Source: Rickettsiaceae bacterium
GTDB lineage: Bacteria > Pseudomonadota > Alphaproteobacteria > Rickettsiales > UBA1997
NCBI GenBank assembly: GCA_021323225.1
Contig: JAJTCH010000002.1
Coordinates: 264,425 to 328,424, forward strand
DNA length: 64,000 nucleotides
Reading direction: 5' to 3'
Shown: positions 47,218-56,658 of the stretch, piece by piece
Layout of the letters: each line of letters opens with the position of its first letter
Numbering within the stretch: position 1 is the first letter of the stretch
Notes under the pieces: generated by a model
What the model was told of the DNA's origin: nothing
The model's input: the letters and a program-made list of their open reading frames with translations, nothing else
Database searches by the model: none
Translations under genes and position numbers: made by a program

Positions 47218-49557
47218 ATGAACAGTCCTAATCTGCAAATTTTTTACGCCGTACCTCTGCGGGATGCTGTTGTTTTCCCGCATATGACCACCACTATTGT
47301 TGCTGGTAGGGCCAAATCCATTAAGGCAATTCAAAATGCCAAAAAATCCAATATCCCGGTTTTTGTAGTCACCCAAATCAATGCTGATGAGGAAGAGTTT
47401 GAAATTAAAAATGTTTATTCAATCGGCGTTGCTTGCCGCGTCGTTGATGCTACACTTGCTGCTGACGGAAATTTAAAAGTTGTTTTGCAAGGTTTGGTGC
47501 GCGGCAAAATCAGTCGCATTTTACCTAATAATGATTTCTTTTCTTGTGAAGTTGAGTTTCTAAAAGATGAGCCTTATTCAATGGAAGATGATGAGTTGAT
47601 CGGGCTTATCCGCGCTACAGTTGATGCTCTTACAAAATTGGGAGAATATAACAAAAAAATTACTCCTGAAGTTATCACCACCCTTAACAAGGTTAAATCT
47701 CCCAATGATTTGGTGTTTTTAATTTGCACCTTTTTGAGTGCCAATATGAAGGCGCGCCAAGCTATTCTGGAAGAGAGCGATGTTAAAAAAAGATTATATA
47801 AAATTCTTGAACTCATTCAAGCTGACATCAATATTGCCAATACTGAAAGCCAGATTGCCAAAAATATCCAAGCTAAAATTGCTAAAAGCCAAAAAGAGCT
47901 TTATTTGCACGAGCAGTTAAAACATATCAAAAAAGAGCTGGGGCAAGATGAAGAAAGCGAGCTGCAGGATATCAAAAATAAAATCGCCAAATTAAAGCTT
48001 CCAAAAGATGTGGCAGAAAAATGCCAGAGCGAAATTTCCAAATTGGAAAAAATGAATTTGTTTTCTTCCGAAGCTGGCGTGGTGAGGAATTATCTGGATT
48101 GGATCATCAAACTACCTTGGCATCAAAAGACTAAAGCTAATAACAATTTAGAAAAGTCACAGAAAATTCTTGATAAAAACCATTATGCTTTAAGCAAAAT
48201 CAAAGACCGGATTTTGGAATTTATCGCGGTGCAGATGAAAACTAATAATTCCCGCGGCCCTATCTTGTGCTTTGTTGGTGCGCCGGGCGTTGGCAAAACT
48301 TCTCTTGCTAAAGCGATAGCTGATTCTCTTGGTCGTAATTATGTTAAAGTTGCACTTGGTGGTGTTCGGGATGAGGCAGAAATTAGAGGACATAGAAGAA
48401 CTTATATCGGCTCAATGCCAGGTAGAATCATTCAATCGATGAAAAAAGCAAAAGTGGTAAATCCACTGATGTTGCTCGATGAAATTGATAAAATGTCATA
48501 TGATATGAGAGGCGATCCATCTTCTGCATTGCTTGAAGTTTTGGATCCAGAGCAAAATAAAAATTTCAGCGACCATTATCTGGAAGTGGATTACGATCTT
48601 TCCAATGTTATGTTCGTGGCTACTGCTAATAACATTTCCAATGTTCCGGCGCCACTTCGTGATCGAATGGAAATTATTCGTCTTTCTGGTTATACCGAAG
48701 AAGAAAAGCTCAATATTGCTAAACAACATTTGCTTCCAAAACAAAGAACTGAAAATGGTATTAGCGCTAAAGAATTCAGCATCACTGATGATGCGCTATT
48801 GAACTTGATCAGAAAATATACTTTTGAAGCGGGTGTTAGAAATTTAAACCGTGAAATTGCTTCTCTCGCTAGAAAAGTGGTGAAAAAAATTATTTCTGGT
48901 GAAGTAAAATCAGTTACCATCACTGAGAAAAATTTGGGAGAATTTGCCGGGATTGAAAAATTCCATTACGGCATCGCCAAAAAAGAAGATAAAGTTGGAG
49001 TTGCTACCGGTCTTGCCTATACTGATTTTGGTGGAGATTTATTGGATATTGAGGCGGTAAAATTCACCGGTTCCGGCAAAATTCAAATTACCGGAAAATT
49101 GGGCGAGGTGATGAAAGAATCGGCGCAAACTGCGCTTAGCTATGTTCGCTCAATCGCTAATGAACTAAAAATTCCCGCTAAAGAATTTAACAAATATGAC
49201 TTCCACATCCACGTGCCTGAAGGCGCAATGCCAAAAGACGGTCCTTCAGCCGGTGTAGCGATTTGTTCAGCTTTGGTCTCTGCCATCACTGGTTTACCGG
49301 TAAATAAAACTGTGGCGATGACCGGCGAAATTACTTTAACTGGTCGCGTGTTAGAAATTGGTGGGTTAAAAGAAAAATTGTTAGCTGCGCTTCGCGGCGG
49401 CATCAAAACTGTTATTATCCCCGAAGATAACAAAAAAGATCTGGAAGAAATGCCGGAAGATGTTAAAAAATTCCTGAAAATCAAAACCGTCTCCACCGCT
49501 AAAGAAGCCCTCAAGGAAGTTCTCATCGGATATAAAATAAATAAACATGCAAAATAA
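47218..49557 (+). CDS. lon: ATP-dependent protease Lon
   Basis: 779 residues, normal LonA length. N-terminal substrate-recognition domain (1-~200), coiled-coil region, AAA+ module with Walker A GAPGVGKTS (about 354-362) and Walker B MLLDEIDK, then the protease domain with Ser677 in KDGPSAGVA and Lys720 in GGLKEKL. It degrades misfolded and regulatory proteins. Its end overlaps yidC by 11 bp. Confidence 0.97.
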   Translation: MNSPNLQIFYAVPLRDAVVFPHMTTTIVAGRAKSIKAIQNAKKSNIPVFVVTQINADEEEFEIKNVYSIGVACRVVDATLAADGNLKVVLQGLVRGKISRILPNNDFFSCEVEFLKDEPYSMEDDELIGLIRATVDALTKLGEYNKKITPEVITTLNKVKSPNDLVFLICTFLSANMKARQAILEESDVKKRLYKILELIQADINIANTESQIAKNIQAKIAKSQKELYLHEQLKHIKKELGQDEESELQDIKNKIAKLKLPKDVAEKCQSEISKLEKMNLFSSEAGVVRNYLDWIIKLPWHQKTKANNNLEKSQKILDKNHYALSKIKDRILEFIAVQMKTNNSRGPILCFVGAPGVGKTSLAKAIADSLGRNYVKVALGGVRDEAEIRGHRRTYIGSMPGRIIQSMKKAKVVNPLMLLDEIDKMSYDMRGDPSSALLEVLDPEQNKNFSDHYLEVDYDLSNVMFVATANNISNVPAPLRDRMEIIRLSGYTEEEKLNIAKQHLLPKQRTENGISAKEFSITDDALLNLIRKYTFEAGVRNLNREIASLARKVVKKIISGEVKSVTITEKNLGEFAGIEKFHYGIAKKEDKVGVATGLAYTDFGGDLLDIEAVKFTGSGKIQITGKLGEVMKESAQTALSYVRSIANELKIPAKEFNKYDFHIHVPEGAMPKDGPSAGVAICSALVSAITGLPVNKTVAMTGEITLTGRVLEIGGLKEKLLAALRGGIKTVIIPEDNKKDLEEMPEDVKKFLKIKTVSTAKEALKEVLIGYKINKHAK

Positions 49558-51313
49558 TAAAAATGTTATACTGGCCAGCATTCTTTCGGCCATTGTCTTG
49601 ATTGGCTGGACTTGGCTTTATGAAAAGCCAAGAATGGAGGCGCAAAAATTGCAGGCTGAAAAAATTGCCGTGCAAACCCAGGCTCAAACTTCATCTCAAA
49701 ATCTGCAAGATAAAGCAAGCTCCAATCAGGCCAATAAAGACAATCAGATTGTTCAAAATCGGGTGCAGCAAAAGGCAGAAATTCTTGAAGTGGTTTTGCC
49801 AAGGGAAGAAATAATTGAATCAAGCAAATCGCAAAGAGTGTTGATTAAAACCGATGAATTGCATGGTTCAATCAATTTAAAGGGAATGGTTTTTGATGAT
49901 CTGACTTTGGTTAATTATCACGAAACTCTTGATCCAAAAAGTAAAGAAGTTGTGCTACTTTCTCCTTCTGGCGCCACCAATCAATATCGCGTTAAATTTG
50001 GATATTCTGCTTTAAATTCCAAGATGGATTTACCAAATGAAAACAGTATTTGGAAGGCTGATGGCAGTGTTTTGACCACAAAAACTCCAATAACTTTTTC
50101 ATGGAAAAATAGCCAGAATGTAACTTTCCAAATCAAAGTTGCTGTTGATGAGCATTATATGTTCTCGGTTTCTCAAACTATCAAGAACCAGTCTGGTCAA
50201 GTGTTGGAAGGTTCTATCACTTCAAATGTTGAGCGTTCTTTAGCACAACTTGAGGCGTCATCTTATGTTTCTCATGAAGGCCCGATTGGCTCTTTTGATG
50301 GAATTTTGACAGAAAAAAGTTATACTCACCTAAAGGAAGAAAAAGAGGATAATCAGTTTGAAGCCCAAACCGGCTGGTTTGGCATTACTGATAAATATTG
50401 GTTGGTCTCGGTAATTCCTGATAAAAAAACCAGTTTCAAAACCAGCTTTTTTTATGACGGAAAAAATAATCAGAATTTTTATTCAGTAAATTCTGAGAGC
50501 AAAAAATTCAGCATCCAAAGCAATAAAGAAGCTTCTTTTGATTATAAATTATTTGCTGGCGCCAAAAAAGTTGGGCTGCTTGATGAATATTCCAAAAAAT
50601 ATGACATCAAACTTTTTGACCGCGCCATCGATTTTGGTTGGTACTATTTCTTGACCAAACCATTTTTCTTCATATTGCAATTTTTCAGCAAACTTTTTGG
50701 CAATTACGGATTAGCGATTTTATCAATCACCGTTTTGCTCAAGCTGGCGATGTTCCCTCTGGCAAATAAATCTTACGCAGCGATTGCCAAAATCAAAAAA
50801 TTGCAACCAAAAATCGATAAAATCCGCGAGCAATTTAAAGATAAAAAATTGCAGATGAATAAAGAAATCATGGAACTTTATAAGCGTGAAAAAGTTAGCC
50901 CGGTTTCTGGCTGTCTACCGCTACTAATTCAAATTCCGGTTTTCTTCTCGCTTTACAAAGTTCTTTACATTGCCATCGATATGCGCCACGCGCCATTTTA
51001 CGGCTGGATAAAAGATTTATCAGCGCCGGATCCAACTTCAATTTTCAACCTGTTCGGATTGTTGCCATTCGAAACCCACGGCATGTTCGCCATCGGCCTA
51101 TGGCCGATCTTCATGGGCCTAACCATGTTCATCCAACAAAGATTCAGCCCCAAAGCCGCAGACCCAACGCAAGATAAAGTGATGAAACTCCTCCCTTTCA
51201 TCCTAATTTTCGCCTTCGCCCAATTCCCGGCAGGTTTATTAATCTACTGGACCTGGAGCAATAGCTTGTCAATTTTGCAACAGTGGTTTATAACCAAAAA
51301 GTTTGATAAGTAG
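49547..51313 (+). CDS. yidC: Membrane protein insertase YidC
   Basis: 588 residues. One N-terminal helix (about 8-24), a Gln/Ser-rich linker, the large periplasmic domain (~80-355), then five C-terminal helices with the conserved KLAMFPLANKSYAAIAKIKK and PVSGCLPLLIQIPVFFSLY segments. It inserts and folds inner-membrane proteins with or without Sec. In many Proteobacteria yidC follows rnpA and yidD; here it follows lon, with an 11-bp overlap. Confidence 0.96.
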   Translation: MQNNKNVILASILSAIVLIGWTWLYEKPRMEAQKLQAEKIAVQTQAQTSSQNLQDKASSNQANKDNQIVQNRVQQKAEILEVVLPREEIIESSKSQRVLIKTDELHGSINLKGMVFDDLTLVNYHETLDPKSKEVVLLSPSGATNQYRVKFGYSALNSKMDLPNENSIWKADGSVLTTKTPITFSWKNSQNVTFQIKVAVDEHYMFSVSQTIKNQSGQVLEGSITSNVERSLAQLEASSYVSHEGPIGSFDGILTEKSYTHLKEEKEDNQFEAQTGWFGITDKYWLVSVIPDKKTSFKTSFFYDGKNNQNFYSVNSESKKFSIQSNKEASFDYKLFAGAKKVGLLDEYSKKYDIKLFDRAIDFGWYYFLTKPFFFILQFFSKLFGNYGLAILSITVLLKLAMFPLANKSYAAIAKIKKLQPKIDKIREQFKDKKLQMNKEIMELYKREKVSPVSGCLPLLIQIPVFFSLYKVLYIAIDMRHAPFYGWIKDLSAPDPTSIFNLFGLLPFETHGMFAIGLWPIFMGLTMFIQQRFSPKAADPTQDKVMKLLPFILIFAFAQFPAGLLIYWTWSNSLSILQQWFITKKFDK

Positions 51314-51376
51314 TGAGCTTAGAATTAAGCGAACTAAACAAAGAGAATATTAGCTTAATGTTTCTCCAGTGTTGCT

Positions 51377-51535
51377 TTGTCATTCCCGAGCTAGATTTTC
51401 TTAAGCGGTTTACCGCTTTAGAAAATCTTCATCGGGAATCCAGAACTTAAAACCTAGCTCGGATCGAGAATGGATTCCCGATGAAGAATTTTTAAGGTTC
51501 TGCGAACCTAAGAAATTCTAACTAGAGAATGACAA
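51377..51535. repeat. Interspersed palindromic repeat, TTGTCATTC family, copy 2
   Basis: 159 bp that starts TTGTCATTCCCGAGCTAGAT and ends with the inverted counterpart CTAGAGAATGACAA. Inside are further hairpins: AGATTTTCTTAAGCGGT with its complement (about 51392-51427) and one around AAGGTTCTGCGAACCT (about 51493-51510). It lies between yidC and the tRNA gene. It shares its outer ends and the GAAAATCTTCATC-GGAATCCAGAA core with the copy at 56659. Confidence 0.8.
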
Positions 51536-51559
51536 AATGAGAGAATTATTTATTTTTAC

Positions 51560-51651
51560 GGATGGGTGGCCGAGTGGTTTAAGGCGCACGCCTGGAAAGT
51601 GTGTATAGGGGTTAAACTCTATCGGGGGTTCGAATCCCCCCTCATCCGCCA
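51560..51651 (+). tRNA. tRNA-Ser (anticodon GGA)
   Basis: Cloverleaf read by eye: acceptor GGATGGG pairs with CTCATCC (one G-U), the D arm contains GGCCGAGTGG, the anticodon stem CACGC/GTGTG holds the loop CTGGAAA with GGA at 51594-51596 (reads UCC and UCU), a long variable arm (about 51605-51623) typical of serine tRNA, the T arm GGGGGTTCGAATCCCCC, discriminator G and an encoded CCA. 92 nt in all. Confidence 0.97.
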
Positions 51652-51703
51652 AAACAAAATTTCCGATTTACAACATATCCTATCAAATATCCTATCTATA
51701 ATA

Positions 51704-51721
51704 ATTTACCGATCGGTAAAT
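51704..51721. promoter_or_regulatory. 18-bp perfect palindrome, likely operator
   Basis: ATTTACCGATCGGTAAAT is a perfect palindrome ending 10 bp before the start codon of the cupin gene. The GC-rich core (ACCGATCGGT) within A+T-rich DNA and the symmetry are typical of a TetR-type dimer operator. It is placed to block transcription or translation initiation of the cupin gene. The regulator is not identifiable here. Confidence 0.6.
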
Positions 51722-51731
51722 ATCAGATAAA

Positions 51732-52100
51732 ATGCCCACTCCAACCAAAATAAACCTAGCGCAAAAATTCTCTCTCTTCAACGATCACTGGTCACCAAAA
51801 ATCATTGGCGAGTTGAATGAAAATTTTATTAAGCTGGTAAAATTTCAGGGTGAATTTGTTTGGCATTCTCACCTGGATGAAGATGAGCTTTTTATTGTTA
51901 TCAAAGGCAAATTAACCATTAAATTTCGTGATCAGGATTTAACCGCAAATCCGGGGGAGATTATTTTAATTCCTAAAGGAGTTGAGCATTGTCCTTGCGT
52001 TGAAGAGGAGGTTTGGGCGATGTTGATTGAGCCCAAAACTGTGGTGAATACCGGGGAAGTTGAAGATGTGAAAACGGTGAAGAATTTAGAAAAAATTTAG
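51732..52100 (+). CDS. Small cupin-domain protein
   Basis: 122 residues. A single cupin_2 barrel with both motifs: FVWHSHLDEDELFIVIKGKL (near 42-60; His-x-His and Glu) and PGEIILIPKGVEHCP (near 77-91). The ligands for one metal ion look complete. Function unknown; such stand-alone cupins are often isomerases or dioxygenases, or stress-related. Preceded by a strong palindrome (51704-51721), suggesting dedicated regulation. Convergent with the carbamoyltransferase gene. Confidence 0.83.
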   Translation: MPTPTKINLAQKFSLFNDHWSPKIIGELNENFIKLVKFQGEFVWHSHLDEDELFIVIKGKLTIKFRDQDLTANPGEIILIPKGVEHCPCVEEEVWAMLIEPKTVVNTGEVEDVKTVKNLEKI

Positions 52101-52113
52101 CTACAGACGCGAC

Positions 52114-53997
52114 CTAATCAAGCTCATAAGTTTTTTGCCAGTTTTCTTTATCATTAAAATCCGGTTGTTCTTCCTTTAACAAAATAAAATTCTCAATCGC
52201 TAAAACATCCATTTCAGTTCTCATAAAGCATTTGTAAGAATCTTCCGGAGAGCAAACAATTGGCTCGCCTCTGACATTAAATGAGGTGTTTATGATAACC
52301 GGACAGCCGGTTTTTTTCTCAAATTCCTTAATCAGATTGTGGAATCTTGGGTTAGTATCTTGATGGACAGTTTGAATTCTTGCTGAATAATCAACGTGAG
52401 TAACTGCCGGAATTTCTGAACGGGCAATATTTAGTTTTTCAATTCCAAAAAGTTTTTCCTGCTCTTTGGTCATTTGTTTTCTTTTGGATTCTTTTACTGG
52501 CGCAACCAGCAACATGTAGGGACTATCAACATCATCGATTTCAAAATAATCAGTGATTTTTTCGCGCAAGATTGCTGGAGCAAATGGTCTGAAGGATTCA
52601 CGATATTTAATTTTGAGATTCATTATTGATTGCATCTTTGAACTCCTTGCATCGCCAATAATGCTTCTGGTGCCGAGCGCTCTTGGGCCAAACTCCATTC
52701 TACCTTGATGCCAGCCAACAACTTTTTCACTTGCCAGTAAATCAGAAAGTTTATCGTTAAATTCAGTTTCAGAATTGAAATGCTGATATTTTGCGCCGAT
52801 TGAATCGAGATATTGTTTTACTTCTGAGTCGCGGTAGCTTTTTCCAAGATAAGAGCCTTTCATGCTATCTTTGCCCGGTGTGATTTTTCGTGAGCCATTC
52901 AAATGATCAAAATAAATAGTCTGTGCCACTCCAAGAGCTCCGCCTGCATCGCCTGAAGCGGGTTGCAGCCAGACATTATCAAAGATTTTTTCTCTCAGTA
53001 ATTTGCCATTGGCAACGCAGTTGAGAGCAACACCGCCGGACATTACAAGATTTTTTGAGCCGGTAATTTTCCTGGCAGTTTTGGCAAGCTTAATCACAAC
53101 TTCTTCAGTGACATCTTGCAGTGACCTGGCTAAATCCATTTCGAATTGTGTTACTTCGCTTTCTGATTTTCTTGGTTTCTTACCAAACAGCTTGTCAAAA
53201 TTGCTGTTGGTCATGGTGAGGCCAACAGTGTAATTGAAATATTTCATGTTAAGGCGGAAAGAGCCGTCTTCTTTAATGTCGATTAAATGTTCTTTAATCA
53301 ACTCGACATATTTTGGTTCGCCATAAGGCGCTAAACCCATCACTTTATATTCGCCGGAATTCACTTTAAATCCGGTGAAATAAGTAATTGCTGAGTAAAG
53401 CAAGCCAAGAGAATGAGGAAAATGAATCTCTTGCAAAAACTCAATCTTGTTGTTCTTGCCATGACTAATTGCGGTTGTAACCCATTCACCAACTCCATCC
53501 ATAGTTAAAATGGCGGCATCTTCAAAAGGGGATGGATAGAAGCAACTTGCAGCGTGAGAGCCGTGATGCTCACCAAAAAGCAGTTTATTTTCTATTTCTG
53601 ATTTGATTTTTTTAAGTTCAGATTTATCAGAATTTTCACCAGCTTGCAATTTGGCGAATTCTTTAATCAGGGTATCTTTCAAAAACAGCTTTTCTTTTAA
53701 CCAGGTGGGAATTGCCATGGCAAAAGATCTAAAACCTCTTGGCGCTTCAGCTAAATAGGTTTCTAGCAATCTTTCAAATTTGAGAAATGGTTTGTCATAA
53801 AAACCAATATATTCAACATCTTTCAAACTGATCTTGGCTTCATCAAGGCAATATTTAATTGCTTGCAAAGGAAAGGCGCTATCATGTTTTTTTCTGGTGA
53901 ATCTTTCCTCTTGGGCTGCTGCGATGATTTCACCATCTTTTAAGAGGGCCGCCGCTGAATCGTGATAATAAGAGGATATACCAAGAATATAGGTCAT
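52114..53997 (-). CDS. NodU/CmcH-family carbamoyltransferase
   Basis: 627 residues with two domains. The N-terminal part starts ILGISSYYHDSAAALL, contains the metal-binding GEHHGSHAAS (His144, His148) and Asp167 in MDGVGEW. The C-terminal part shows GPRALGTRSIIGD and FNVRGEPIV. Such enzymes use carbamoyl phosphate to carbamoylate sugars or natural products (NodU, TobZ, SxtI). It is the last of four co-directional genes: SxtJ-like, SGNH hydrolase, DUF5989 and this one. The target may be a surface glycan or lipid. Confidence 0.9.
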   Translation of the reverse strand: MTYILGISSYYHDSAAALLKDGEIIAAAQEERFTRKKHDSAFPLQAIKYCLDEAKISLKDVEYIGFYDKPFLKFERLLETYLAEAPRGFRSFAMAIPTWLKEKLFLKDTLIKEFAKLQAGENSDKSELKKIKSEIENKLLFGEHHGSHAASCFYPSPFEDAAILTMDGVGEWVTTAISHGKNNKIEFLQEIHFPHSLGLLYSAITYFTGFKVNSGEYKVMGLAPYGEPKYVELIKEHLIDIKEDGSFRLNMKYFNYTVGLTMTNSNFDKLFGKKPRKSESEVTQFEMDLARSLQDVTEEVVIKLAKTARKITGSKNLVMSGGVALNCVANGKLLREKIFDNVWLQPASGDAGGALGVAQTIYFDHLNGSRKITPGKDSMKGSYLGKSYRDSEVKQYLDSIGAKYQHFNSETEFNDKLSDLLASEKVVGWHQGRMEFGPRALGTRSIIGDARSSKMQSIMNLKIKYRESFRPFAPAILREKITDYFEIDDVDSPYMLLVAPVKESKRKQMTKEQEKLFGIEKLNIARSEIPAVTHVDYSARIQTVHQDTNPRFHNLIKEFEKKTGCPVIINTSFNVRGEPIVCSPEDSYKCFMRTEMDVLAIENFILLKEEQPDFNDKENWQKTYELD

Positions 53998-54000
53998 CGG

Positions 54001-54150
54001 CTAAAACAAAGTATAGATGAATGGAGCAACTGCCGAGCCTTGGGCAAAAATCAATAATGCGCCTAGAAGCAACATGATAATTATGATTGGAAGCAACCAG
54101 AATTTTTTTCTGGTTTGTAGGAATTTCCACAATTCTTTCAAGAATGACAT
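54001..54150 (-). CDS. DUF5989 small membrane protein (SxtK-like)
   Basis: A 49-residue open frame on the minus strand, ATG at 54148-54150, TAG at 54001-54003. MSFLKELWKFLQTRKKFWLL is followed by one membrane helix and ends QGSAVAPFIYTLF, the hallmark end of DUF5989 proteins, which sit beside NodU-type carbamoyltransferases. It fits between the SGNH gene (1-bp gap) and the carbamoyltransferase (3-bp gap). Probably a membrane tether or partner of the carbamoyltransferase. Confidence 0.85.
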   Translation of the reverse strand: MSFLKELWKFLQTRKKFWLLPIIIIMLLLGALLIFAQGSAVAPFIYTLF

Positions 54151-54151
54151 A

Positions 54152-55243
54152 TTATTTTTTTAATAACTTATGTTGAGTGATATAGATAGATAGTTTTTCT
54201 GCAATCTCTTCTGCTGCCATAACTGATCCTGCTTTATTCAAATGCACCGGATCATAAATATATTTTTTGTCGGAAGGAATTTTTCTTGCCAGGTCAATTA
54301 CCAAAATATTTTCCGCCTTGCCTATATCTCTAATTGTCTGGTTAAATCTTGTGTATAATTTTTTATAAACAATATCTGTCTGCAGCCCTCTTCCGCTTGT
54401 AAAATCAGGTTTATTTTCAACCCTATTAGCTTGAGTCATCAAAACCGGAGTGATATTTTTGGCTCTTGAAACATTTATGAAAATCTTCAAATTTTCTTTA
54501 AACATTTTTACCAATTTATCTTGTTCAGCTTTATCATTTACCACTTTCTGCTGCCAGTTTGAACCTTCCCATTGATCATAATTCTTTTTGCTGTCGGAAT
54601 GTTTTTTAGCGCAGGAAATTGGAGCAATTGTTTTATTGTCATTCCAATAACTTCCCTCATAAAACAGTGACGTTAAATCATTTATACTATGCATCATAAC
54701 CACAATATCCGGGTTATAGGGCAGGATTTTATTGATGAGAATATTGATTGAATGCAAAGAATTATTGCCGCTTCTTGCCGCGTTATCGCTATTTATTTTT
54801 GCTTTCAATTTCTCCTCAAGAAGCCTGCCGGTTAAATATGGAAACCTGAATTCTTCATCAACAGTTTCACATTCAGTTGTGGAACCGCCAAGAAAAAATA
54901 TCTGCAAATCCGGATTTTTATGGATGAAAGATGGTTTAACCATGCCATCTTTATCGCTTCTCAAAATATATTTTTTATCTTCCAGAGTTTCAAATTTGCC
55001 GTCGGGAATTCTGACATAATCGCGATTTGGATTTAGCTCTCTTAACCTGATATTGCGCTCACCATTGCATCTTATTTGATATATGGCTTTATCAAGAATG
55101 CTATACTTTTCTCCGCCTTCATAATCTTGAAGAAAATTGATTTTTAATATCACTGCTAGTAGCGCAGCGAAGGCTGCAACTATGATTGAGGAAAATATAA
55201 AAGTTGCAATTTTAGGATTTTTTTCAAAAAAACTCTTGCTCAT
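54152..55243 (-). CDS. Membrane-anchored SGNH/GDSL hydrolase
   Basis: 363 residues. An N-terminal membrane helix (about 12-34) places the catalytic domain outside the cytoplasm. SGNH blocks are visible: nucleophile Ser121 in FLGGSTTEC, the Asn blocks NAARSGNNS and MMHSINDL, and Asp331/His334 in YDPVHLN. Such enzymes act as esterases or O-acetyltransferases on glycans and lipids. It lies inside the SxtJ/DUF5989/carbamoyltransferase cassette (9-bp and 1-bp gaps), so it probably works on the same surface molecule. Confidence 0.88.
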   Translation of the reverse strand: MSKSFFEKNPKIATFIFSSIIVAAFAALLAVILKINFLQDYEGGEKYSILDKAIYQIRCNGERNIRLRELNPNRDYVRIPDGKFETLEDKKYILRSDKDGMVKPSFIHKNPDLQIFFLGGSTTECETVDEEFRFPYLTGRLLEEKLKAKINSDNAARSGNNSLHSINILINKILPYNPDIVVMMHSINDLTSLFYEGSYWNDNKTIAPISCAKKHSDSKKNYDQWEGSNWQQKVVNDKAEQDKLVKMFKENLKIFINVSRAKNITPVLMTQANRVENKPDFTSGRGLQTDIVYKKLYTRFNQTIRDIGKAENILVIDLARKIPSDKKYIYDPVHLNKAGSVMAAEEIAEKLSIYITQHKLLKK

Positions 55244-55252
55244 TTATTTTCG

Positions 55253-55624
55253 TTAAAATTGATTTTTCATATCTCCAGGCTGAGTTTGTCTTGCTGTGAA
55301 ATAGGTGGTGCAGCTTTTGTCAAATTCTTTACTCAGCAAGTCTTTTCCCAAGAGTTTTAGGACCAAGGAAATTGGGGTAAAAATAAAAAAGAACAGAAGG
55401 AAAGTTATAATTTTGGAATTTATCTTCCCTATAAAGTCACCAAATTTTATCCAGATCTGGAAAAGCTTTGTTTTGAAATAAATTTCAGGAAAAAATGCGG
55501 CGCTTAATAAAAAACAAAATGATGCTCCGAGAAAAAACCGGTTCATATTATATTTGTAGCCGATAACAAAAAATATTACCGCCCAAATAAGTCCGAAGAC
55601 TCTTAGCGTTTTCTTTTCAGGCAT
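55253..55624 (-). CDS. SxtJ-family membrane protein
   Basis: 123 residues with about three to four membrane helices (about 8-45 and 70-95) and the SxtJ-type C-terminus: GKDLLSKEFDKSCTTYFTAR ... MKNQF. SxtJ was named in the saxitoxin cluster, where it neighbours the carbamoyltransferase SxtI and the small SxtK. The same neighbours occur here. First gene of the cassette, divergent from a methyltransferase gene across 205 bp. Molecular role unknown. Confidence 0.83.
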   Translation of the reverse strand: MPEKKTLRVFGLIWAVIFFVIGYKYNMNRFFLGASFCFLLSAAFFPEIYFKTKLFQIWIKFGDFIGKINSKIITFLLFFFIFTPISLVLKLLGKDLLSKEFDKSCTTYFTARQTQPGDMKNQF

Positions 55625-55829
55625 TTTTTGGGGAAAAATTGATGATTTTGCGCATAATTAATATTGAAATTATGACTTAGTCAACAACTTAAATGGACAA
55701 AATAGGCCTTTTTTTAGGAGGTGAATTAAAAACAAACAAATAAAAGAAATTTTTGGCTTCTTATTTTAGGAAAAGTTTAATTAGCAAAATTCAAGAGTTC
55801 TTAAAGAATAATAAGCTTTCTATAACAAA

Positions 55830-56612
55830 ATGACTTCCAAACTCGGCCTCCCTCTCGAATATCAAAAACAGCCGCAATATTTTGATGCTTTTAATATTGG
55901 TGATGACGCGGATTTAAAAAATTCTGTAATTGAGAAAATTCTTAAGAAACACCAAGCAAAAACAGTGCTGGATTTGACCTGCGGAACTGGTTCGCAAGTT
56001 TTGTTTTTGGCAAAACGCGGTTATGAAATTACTGGTGCGGATTTTAGTCCTGCACTTTTGAAGCTTGCCAGAGCTAAAGCCAAGAAGGAAAAACTTACCA
56101 TTAAATTTATTGATGGTGATATGAGAAATTTGAAAGTGGGGAAGTTTGATGCGGTTATCACTATCTTCAACGCTGTTGGGCATTTGACAAAATCTGGTTT
56201 TGAAAAGGCGATGAAAAACATAAACCAAAATTTAAAAGCGGGTGGGATTTATGTTTTTGATATTTTTAATTCGGAAGCAATGAGCGAAGAAAATGTTGCC
56301 AAGCTTGGTTGCTTCACGCATAAAAAAGTTGGCGATGTGCAAATTCATTCTGCGCAATTCTCAACTTTTGATAAGAAATCCGACATTCTGACTTCTTACG
56401 ATAGTTATATGACGCAGAAAAAAGCGGAGAAGCCAAAAACTTTTAGCAATAAATTTTCCTTACAAATTTATAGCGCGAAGCAGTTGGAAGAAATGTTGCG
56501 CAGAACTGGTTTTAAAGTTCTTGAGCAACATGAAATGGATGGCTCTAAATTTTTAGAAAAGAAAAGCATGACAATTTTGACGGTTGCACAAAAAATTTCA
56601 GAAAGCGTTTAA
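55830..56612 (+). CDS. Class I SAM-dependent methyltransferase
   Basis: 260 residues. SAM-binding VLDLTCGTGSQVLFLAKRGY near 46-65, the ribose-binding acidic TGADFSPALL near 69 and motif GDMRNLKVGKFDAVITIF near 96-113. The fold is clear; the substrate is not. It has its own promoter region upstream (205-bp divergent gap with the SxtJ-like gene) and is followed by a copy of the interspersed repeat. Confidence 0.88.
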   Translation: MTSKLGLPLEYQKQPQYFDAFNIGDDADLKNSVIEKILKKHQAKTVLDLTCGTGSQVLFLAKRGYEITGADFSPALLKLARAKAKKEKLTIKFIDGDMRNLKVGKFDAVITIFNAVGHLTKSGFEKAMKNINQNLKAGGIYVFDIFNSEAMSEENVAKLGCFTHKKVGDVQIHSAQFSTFDKKSDILTSYDSYMTQKKAEKPKTFSNKFSLQIYSAKQLEEMLRRTGFKVLEQHEMDGSKFLEKKSMTILTVAQKISESV

Positions 56613-56658
56613 TCTTCTTTATTTATTTTTCATTATCTCAATTTCTCAGTCTTCCAGT

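Noticed and set aside
52114-55624. Saxitoxin-type biosynthesis cluster
   Set aside because: Only the SxtI/J/K-like genes are present, and these occur widely outside toxin clusters; no polyketide synthase-like or amidinotransferase genes are here.
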